Positions 3,996-7,766 of a stretch of 7,766 bases of DNA are shown here, one piece after another. This DNA comes from Peribacter sp964404805 (GTDB lineage Bacteria > Patescibacteriota > Gracilibacteria > Peribacterales > Peribacteraceae), in the NCBI GenBank assembly GCA_964404805.1, contig CAYOLJ010000056.1:1-7766 (forward strand), given 5' to 3'. Numbering within the stretch: position 1 is the stretch's first letter; each line of letters begins with the position of its first letter. The notes below the pieces were generated by a model, which did no database searches, was not told the DNA's origin, and saw nothing but the letters and a program-made list of their open reading frames with translations. A program made the position numbers and the translations under genes.

Positions 3996-6065
3996 GTGCA
4001 GCTCTCTTCGCCCCTCACGGCCTCGCTCCTCAGAACCACCCCGACATTCATCGAGGCGCTCGAGGCCATGGGTATCGAAACGGTGGAACAGCTCGTGCTC
4101 TATCTGCCGCGAGCGCACGAAGACTTGAGTCAGATTCAGGCGATTGGCGAGGTGCCCCTTAATGAGAAAGTGACAGTGCGCGGAACGGTGAGTCGGCTGT
4201 CGCTCGTACGAACCCGCAGTCGTAAGTCCCTTGTCAAGGCGCTCTTCACGGATCTTCACGGAGACAGTGCAGAAGTGGTGTGGTTCAACCAGCCGCACGT
4301 CAAACGCATGCTCTCTGAAGGGGATGAGGTCGTCCTGACCGGTAAAATCCAAGAGGAGGGATACAAGCTCAAGATGATGAGTCCACAGTTTGAGCGCGCC
4401 GGTACACGTCCTCTCGTGCACGCGGGGAGACTCGTACCCGTCTATCCGCAACATGACAATATTCATACGAAGTGGTTGCGCGAAAAGATGACACTCATAC
4501 GTCGGGTCATGAAGGATCTTCCTGAAACATTGCCGCAGGCAGTGATCGATGAGGAGCACCTGCTCACCCGTGCGCAGGCCGTGGAGGCGTTGCATTTTCC
4601 TGACAAGCCGGAGGATGTTGCCCGTGCGCGCGAGCGTCAGGCGTTCGAAGAAATGTACCGTATTCAACTTCAGGCGCTTCAAGAGCGGCAGGAGTGGCAG
4701 CGGCTTCGACAGGAACGCTTGAGAATACCCATGGATCCGGAGCTTATTAAGGCGTTGTTTCAGACGCTCAAATTCACACCGACGAAGAGTCAGAAGATCG
4801 CCATCTACGAGATTCTGCGCGATATGGAGAGCGATGTAGCGATGTCGCGACTTCTCGAAGGGGACGTGGGATCCGGTAAGACGCTCGTGGCGACAGCGGT
4901 GATGGCGAACGTGCTCGCACACGGTGGTCAATGTGCGCTCATGGTGCCGACTGAAGTTCTCGCCCGTCAGCATGCGGAGTCGATTGCGCGCATGCTCGTT
5001 GCGCTCCATAGCAATCTGCATGCACGACGCCAGACCGGAGAGCGCGTTCCGTCGTTTCGCCTTCCGTCCGTGTCACTGCTCGTTGGCTCGCTCGCGGCAG
5101 CAGACGCTTCTGCTGTGCGACGGTCCGTAGCGACAGGCCAGACGGACATTGTTATCGGCACGCACGCGCTCATTCAGGATGCGGTGGAGTTTGCGGATCT
5201 CAAGTTGGTCATTGTGGATGAGCAGCACCGTTTCGGCGTAGAACAGCGTGTACGCCTGCAAGAAAAAGGTACGCCCCACGTGCTCACCATGACCGCGACA
5301 CCCATCCCGCGTACGCTGGCACTCACGGCCTACGGGCATCACGATCTTTCGGTCTTGATCGAGAAACCTGGTAACCGCAAGACGATTCGAACGAAGGTGG
5401 TCTCGCCGCGCGATCGTCTGACTATTGAGCGGTTCATCGATCAGCAGATTGACGAGGGACGACAGGTGTTTGTCATCTGTCCGCTCATTTCGGCTTCTGA
5501 CCACGAAAAAATGGCCGATGTGAAGAGTGTAGAGCACGAAGAACAGCGTTTGCGTGAGAGTTTTCAACGACGTCGCCTCGCCTCGCTGCATGGCCGCATG
5601 AAGTCTGCAGAAAAAGAGAAGATCATGAAAGCATTCAAGGAACGCCAGATTGATCTGCTCGTCTCGACGGCAGTTATCGAAGTGGGTATCGATGTTCCCA
5701 ATGCGTCGATCATGCTCATTGAAGGTGCGGAGCGGTTTGGTCTGGCACAGCTGCATCAGTTCCGTGGGCGCGTAGGTCGAGGCGAACATCAGAGTCATTG
5801 TTTCCTCTTTACGACGACAGCCGATCAGGCACGTTCGCCGAGGCTCAAAGCCATGGAGGAACACGATAGCGGCTTTGTTCTCGCCGAAATTGATCTGAAG
5901 TTACGAGGGTTCGGGGAGCTCTTTGGCACACGCCAGAGCGGATATTCCCTCTCTGCTCTGCAGGAGTTCCTGCAGCCGGAATTCATTGTGCGGGCACGTC
6001 GAGCAGCGGAGCACACTTTGAGCGAAAAGGCGTTTGCTGGTGAGGAAATGGCTGCTAGACTCTAG
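3996..6065 (+). CDS. recG: ATP-dependent DNA helicase RecG
   Basis: RecG is a monomeric superfamily 2 translocase that remodels stalled replication forks and branch-migrates Holliday junctions and D-loops. The protein has 689 residues, against about 690 in E. coli. The N-terminal wedge (OB fold) spans ~50-135, with the family-typical LYLPRAHEDLS before it. Helicase motifs are complete: Walker A GDVGSGKT (289-296), motif Ia PTEVLARQH (~318), GTHALIQD (388-395), DEQH box (408-411) followed by RFGVEQR, TATPIPRT (433-440), LHGRM (531-535), motif V STAVIEVGIDVPNA (557-570), motif VI QFRGRVGRG (588-596), and the C-terminal translocation signature RGFGELFGTRQSG (637-649). About 20 extra residues (~338-357, Arg-rich) lie between motif Ia and LLVGSL. 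The start is GTG without a Shine-Dalgarno, with a -10 element just upstream. The next gene follows after 23 nt. Confidence 0.98.
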   Translation: MQLSSPLTASLLRTTPTFIEALEAMGIETVEQLVLYLPRAHEDLSQIQAIGEVPLNEKVTVRGTVSRLSLVRTRSRKSLVKALFTDLHGDSAEVVWFNQPHVKRMLSEGDEVVLTGKIQEEGYKLKMMSPQFERAGTRPLVHAGRLVPVYPQHDNIHTKWLREKMTLIRRVMKDLPETLPQAVIDEEHLLTRAQAVEALHFPDKPEDVARARERQAFEEMYRIQLQALQERQEWQRLRQERLRIPMDPELIKALFQTLKFTPTKSQKIAIYEILRDMESDVAMSRLLEGDVGSGKTLVATAVMANVLAHGGQCALMVPTEVLARQHAESIARMLVALHSNLHARRQTGERVPSFRLPSVSLLVGSLAAADASAVRRSVATGQTDIVIGTHALIQDAVEFADLKLVIVDEQHRFGVEQRVRLQEKGTPHVLTMTATPIPRTLALTAYGHHDLSVLIEKPGNRKTIRTKVVSPRDRLTIERFIDQQIDEGRQVFVICPLISASDHEKMADVKSVEHEEQRLRESFQRRRLASLHGRMKSAEKEKIMKAFKERQIDLLVSTAVIEVGIDVPNASIMLIEGAERFGLAQLHQFRGRVGRGEHQSHCFLFTTTADQARSPRLKAMEEHDSGFVLAEIDLKLRGFGELFGTRQSGYSLSALQEFLQPEFIVRARRAAEHTLSEKAFAGEEMAARL

Positions 6066-6074
6066 AACAGTCTA
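6056..6074 (+). repeat. Inverted repeat spanning the recG stop codon
   Basis: TAGACT (6056-6061) pairs perfectly with AGTCTA (6069-6074) around a 7-nt loop holding the recG TAG (6063-6065). TTCCTCTCATT follows. It could be a weak terminator, an mRNA stability hairpin or an operator for the next gene. TAGACT also sits 16 nt after a TTGCTG (6034-6039), a possible promoter for the gene at 6089. Confidence 0.4.
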
Positions 6075-6088
6075 TTCCTCTCATTACC

Positions 6089-6727
6089 ATGGCTCAGACT
6101 CCCACTCCTCCGCAACCACCACGCCCAGGCGATCCTGTGCCTGCCGGTGGTCTCGACCCCACACAGGTGTTCGGTTCGCCGCCACCTCCACCGCAGGCGC
6201 AGGGCCAGCAAACAGGTGGAGCGCAGCAAGATGGAACAATACCGCCGACTGATCAGGGCCCGCCGCCCCCTCCTCCCGGGACGAAGGCGACCAAAGAAAT
6301 GGGTTTCGATGATGAGGATCTCAAGATTCTTGGTGAAGTGGGTGACTACCGTTTCGGCAGTATCACGACCAAGTTGACCAACGAGAACATCCCCGTACCT
6401 GCGCATCCCGAAACGAAGTTCGATGATCAGAAGTTCCTTAAGTTCTTGTCCGGATCGATTTCGCTCACCCGTGACGAGAAGTGGCGCATCATCATGGCGA
6501 TCCCTAAGCTCTCGCAATTCCAGATTGATGAGCTTCAGAAAATTCTGGAAGAAGAGAGGCGTAAGTTCTCGGAACTTTCTCCGAAGCACCTGCTACAGCT
6601 CATGAAGCTGGAGCAGAAGCATTCCGAAGACTGGCATGACTTGCAGGCCGTTTCGGTACAACAGGCTGCTCGCGGACAGGAAGAGGAGCAGGCAGACGAT
6701 ATTCGCAAGCAGTTGGGCCTCTCGTAA
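6089..6727 (+). CDS. Proline-rich hypothetical protein with a helical C-terminal domain
   Basis: A 212-residue protein of unknown function. Residues 1-66 are disordered and dominated by Pro, Gln and Gly, with PPPPP at 31-35 and PPPPPP at 58-63. After an acidic linker (~72-86, FDDEDLKILGEVGDY), residues ~108-210 are helical and highly charged, including SLTRDEKWRIIMAIPKLSQF (~125-144) and DELQKILEEERRKFSEL (~147-163). No membrane segment, signal peptide or cysteine is seen, so it is probably cytoplasmic. Polyproline tracts often serve as docking sites and tax ribosomes unless EF-P is present. It lies 23 nt after recG and may be co-transcribed. No Shine-Dalgarno precedes the ATG (upstream bases CTCTCATTACC). 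It ends 3 nt before the stop of the convergent gene. The codon pattern and clean intergenic boundaries support a real gene. Confidence 0.85.
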   Translation: MAQTPTPPQPPRPGDPVPAGGLDPTQVFGSPPPPPQAQGQQTGGAQQDGTIPPTDQGPPPPPPGTKATKEMGFDDEDLKILGEVGDYRFGSITTKLTNENIPVPAHPETKFDDQKFLKFLSGSISLTRDEKWRIIMAIPKLSQFQIDELQKILEEERRKFSELSPKHLLQLMKLEQKHSEDWHDLQAVSVQQAARGQEEEQADDIRKQLGLS

Positions 6728-6730
6728 ACT

Positions 6731-7285
6731 CTACAGTACGTTCATCCGGTAGAGCACGAATGCGGCGATGCCGATTACGGTGAGCACCGCGCCGCGCACG
6801 AACCCTCTGCCGAAGGTTTTCCAGAGGCTTGAGAAGAGCAGAAAGAGGTAGGCAGCGAGTGTGAAACTCAAGACGAGTGGTGAGAGAAAGAGCCCTTCGA
6901 CGTAGGGGAGGCGAAAGGGGAGTGGCCGTACATGCTGGTAGTGCCCTAACGCGTAGACGAGGCAGTACCATGCGAGGAGCCATCCGGCATAGAGGCGCAA
7001 GGTGTCTAAGAGGGGAAAGTACGTTTGCTGCGTTGCCGTAGACGATTCCGTTGGGGCAGGAGGAGCAGATTCCTCGTCTGCAGGTGCCTGCGGCGTGAAA
7101 GCCAGAAGCTTTTCGGCGTGTTCCGGCGTGAGGGATTGTTCCGAGGGCATCGATTCGTGAATCTCTTCTGGAACAAGGTTCATCTGCCTGAGGGCATCGT
7201 GAGCTGACTGCAGGCTGAAGGCCTCCATGGTTCCTGTAACGCGACGATTATTCTCTCCTATGGCCGTGTAAGTGAACTGCGGCAT
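6731..7285 (-). CDS. Membrane protein with an N-terminal GspF/PilC-like motif
   Basis: Residues 1-43, starting MPQFTYTAIGENNRRVTGTM, carry the pattern found at the N-terminus of type II secretion/type IV pilus inner-membrane proteins GspF/PilC: MPxFxYxA, then GTxEAxS, then ALRxxxLxPxxI. What follows is not GspF. A low-complexity Pro/Ala/Ser/Thr/Glu linker (~46-88) leads to three predicted membrane helices at ~95-113, ~130-152 and ~161-181. The 184 residues are far short of the ~400 of GspF, and no four-helix GspF domain is present. The protein may have borrowed the short motif as a cytoplasmic docking module, or the similarity may reflect a small shared fold. The ATG at 7285 is preceded by TGGTAGCAT ending 6 nt upstream, and no Shine-Dalgarno is seen. 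No other pilus gene is in the window. Confidence 0.8.
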   Translation of the reverse strand: MPQFTYTAIGENNRRVTGTMEAFSLQSAHDALRQMNLVPEEIHESMPSEQSLTPEHAEKLLAFTPQAPADEESAPPAPTESSTATQQTYFPLLDTLRLYAGWLLAWYCLVYALGHYQHVRPLPFRLPYVEGLFLSPLVLSFTLAAYLFLLFSSLWKTFGRGFVRGAVLTVIGIAAFVLYRMNVL

Positions 7286-7291
7286 GGGGCT

Positions 7292-7300
7292 ATGCTACCA
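7292..7300 (-). promoter_or_regulatory. Extended -10 element of the GspF-N protein gene
   Basis: On the minus strand TGG (7300-7298) directly precedes TAGCAT (7297-7292). The hexamer ends 6 nt before the ATG at 7285, the same spacing as at recG. No -35 is evident, as expected for an extended -10 promoter. The mRNA is predicted to be leaderless. Confidence 0.5.
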
Positions 7301-7335
7301 CAAGAAGCAGTGTCGCTGGCGAGCCTCTACAGAGC

Positions 7336-7766
7336 CTACTCTTCCATAGCCGAGAGATGCTGCGTCATGTACTCCACTGCCGCTTTCAGCGCTGATGGAG
7401 CTGTAATCTCGATGTGGCGATCTTTGGTCCACTCATAGTAGCCGCGCACGGTTACACCATCATCGCGCACTTCTCCACTGGTCATGCCTGTGGTCGAGAG
7501 TGCACCGCCAAGCAGATTGACAGCAATGGGGCCATCAGAGACGTTTTCAATCTCCTGTGAGCTGATTTCCACATGCCAGAGAGATTCTGTTACTGAGCCG
7601 AACGACTTAAAGTACCAATTGCGATGAATGGGAATGCAGAAACTGATGGTCGGCGGAGCGCAGTAGGCTTGTGTCCAGTTGCTCGTGGCGAAGTCCTGTT
7701 TGGCCATGGCAGCTACTTGTGCGGCGGCGTTTATCGTTGTTGAAGGTGTGCTCGATGTCGCCACAG
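7336..7766 (-). CDS. Partial hypothetical protein, probably exported; 5' end beyond the window
   Basis: The frame enters from the right edge and ends at the TAG at 7336-7338; at least 142 residues are present. A GTG at 7764 is the first possible start, but the frame is open to the edge, and the Ala/Ser/Thr-rich beginning (ATSSTPSTTINAAAQVAAMA) looks like a linker after a missing signal peptide or membrane anchor. The rest has two nearby cysteines (YCAPPTISFC), aromatic residues and alternating polar/hydrophobic stretches such as LWHVEISSQEI and GVTVRGYYEW, suggesting a small beta-rich extracytoplasmic domain. A helix, SALKAAVEYMTQHLSAMEE, closes the protein. I recognise no family. It lies 50 nt upstream of the GspF-N gene, which has its own promoter. 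Confidence 0.75.
   Translation of the reverse strand, partial: VATSSTPSTTINAAAQVAAMAKQDFATSNWTQAYCAPPTISFCIPIHRNWYFKSFGSVTESLWHVEISSQEIENVSDGPIAVNLLGGALSTTGMTSGEVRDDGVTVRGYYEWTKDRHIEITAPSALKAAVEYMTQHLSAMEE

Noticed and set aside
3723..5864. Long minus-strand open frames opposite recG
   Set aside because: They lie antisense to a full set of RecG helicase motifs and have low-quality composition rich in His, Arg, Leu and Cys, typical of shadows of a GC-rich gene.
5958..5975. Perfect 8-bp inverted repeat CTGCAGGA/TCCTGCAG inside recG
   Set aside because: It encodes the repeated-looking peptide LQEFLQ in the correct frame, and the symmetry is explained by two CTG CAG codon pairs. No regulatory role is suggested.
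6729..6754. CTCTAC...GTAGAG inverted repeat between the convergent genes at 6727/6731
   Set aside because: Six pairs with a 14-nt loop and no T tract on either strand; too weak to call a bidirectional terminator.
1..7766. CRISPR arrays, insertion sequences, phage genes, toxin-antitoxin or defence systems
   Set aside because: No regularly spaced repeats, transposase motifs, integrase or defence-type domains were seen. The only repeat-like mobile candidate is the small palindrome at 2373-2410.

Overview
The window is about 54% GC, gene-dense, and uses the standard bacterial stop codons. TGA closes both ilvA and the gene upstream of it, so a TGA-to-Gly code is unlikely. The protein set points to a small-genome bacterium of the Candidate Phyla Radiation (Patescibacteria), perhaps Peregrinibacteria/Peribacteria-like. 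It includes a membrane-anchored FxxC...PxxC + Gmad2 + GerMN protein with no sporulation context, an orphan GspF/PilC N-terminal module on a membrane protein, a proline-rich unknown, and almost no Shine-Dalgarno sequences. That placement is inferred from gene style; there is no marker gene here to prove it.

Layout, left to right. Positions 1-359 hold an uncertain gene end or start and an AT-rich intergenic region. Positions 360-1655 (minus) encode a short-form threonine dehydratase (IlvA) with a C-terminal ACT-like domain. Between 1681 and 1824 lies its control region: a TTGACA/TACAAT promoter, a 17-residue leader peptide with two Ile-Ile pairs and three Thr, a mutually exclusive antiterminator, and a terminator hairpin followed by six U. 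This is a complete transcription attenuator of the ilv/thr type and is the most striking element of the window. Upstream of it on the same strand are a 103-residue unknown protein (1821-2132) with its own promoter, then tRNA-Pro(CGG) (2248-2324) with promoter and terminator. Just beyond the tRNA promoter is a second, partial copy of the tRNA 5' end. It is split by a 38-nt palindromic insert (2364-2424).

On the plus strand from 2520 comes the Gmad2-GerMN surface protein. Its stop codon overlaps that of a convergent secreted coiled-coil protein (3464-3928, minus). That gene is divergent from recG (3996-6065, plus), a full-length branched-DNA helicase. RecG is followed after 23 nt by a proline-rich cytoplasmic unknown (6089-6727). 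The right end holds two minus-strand genes: a GspF-N/three-TM membrane protein (6731-7285) and a partial secreted or anchored unknown (7336 to the edge).

A recurring theme is initiation. Several genes have a -10-like hexamer ending 6-10 nt before an ATG or GTG (recG, the GspF-N protein, the secreted coiled-coil protein, the GerMN protein, and the ilv leader peptide). No Shine-Dalgarno sequence lies between, which suggests that leaderless or near-leaderless mRNAs are common in this organism.
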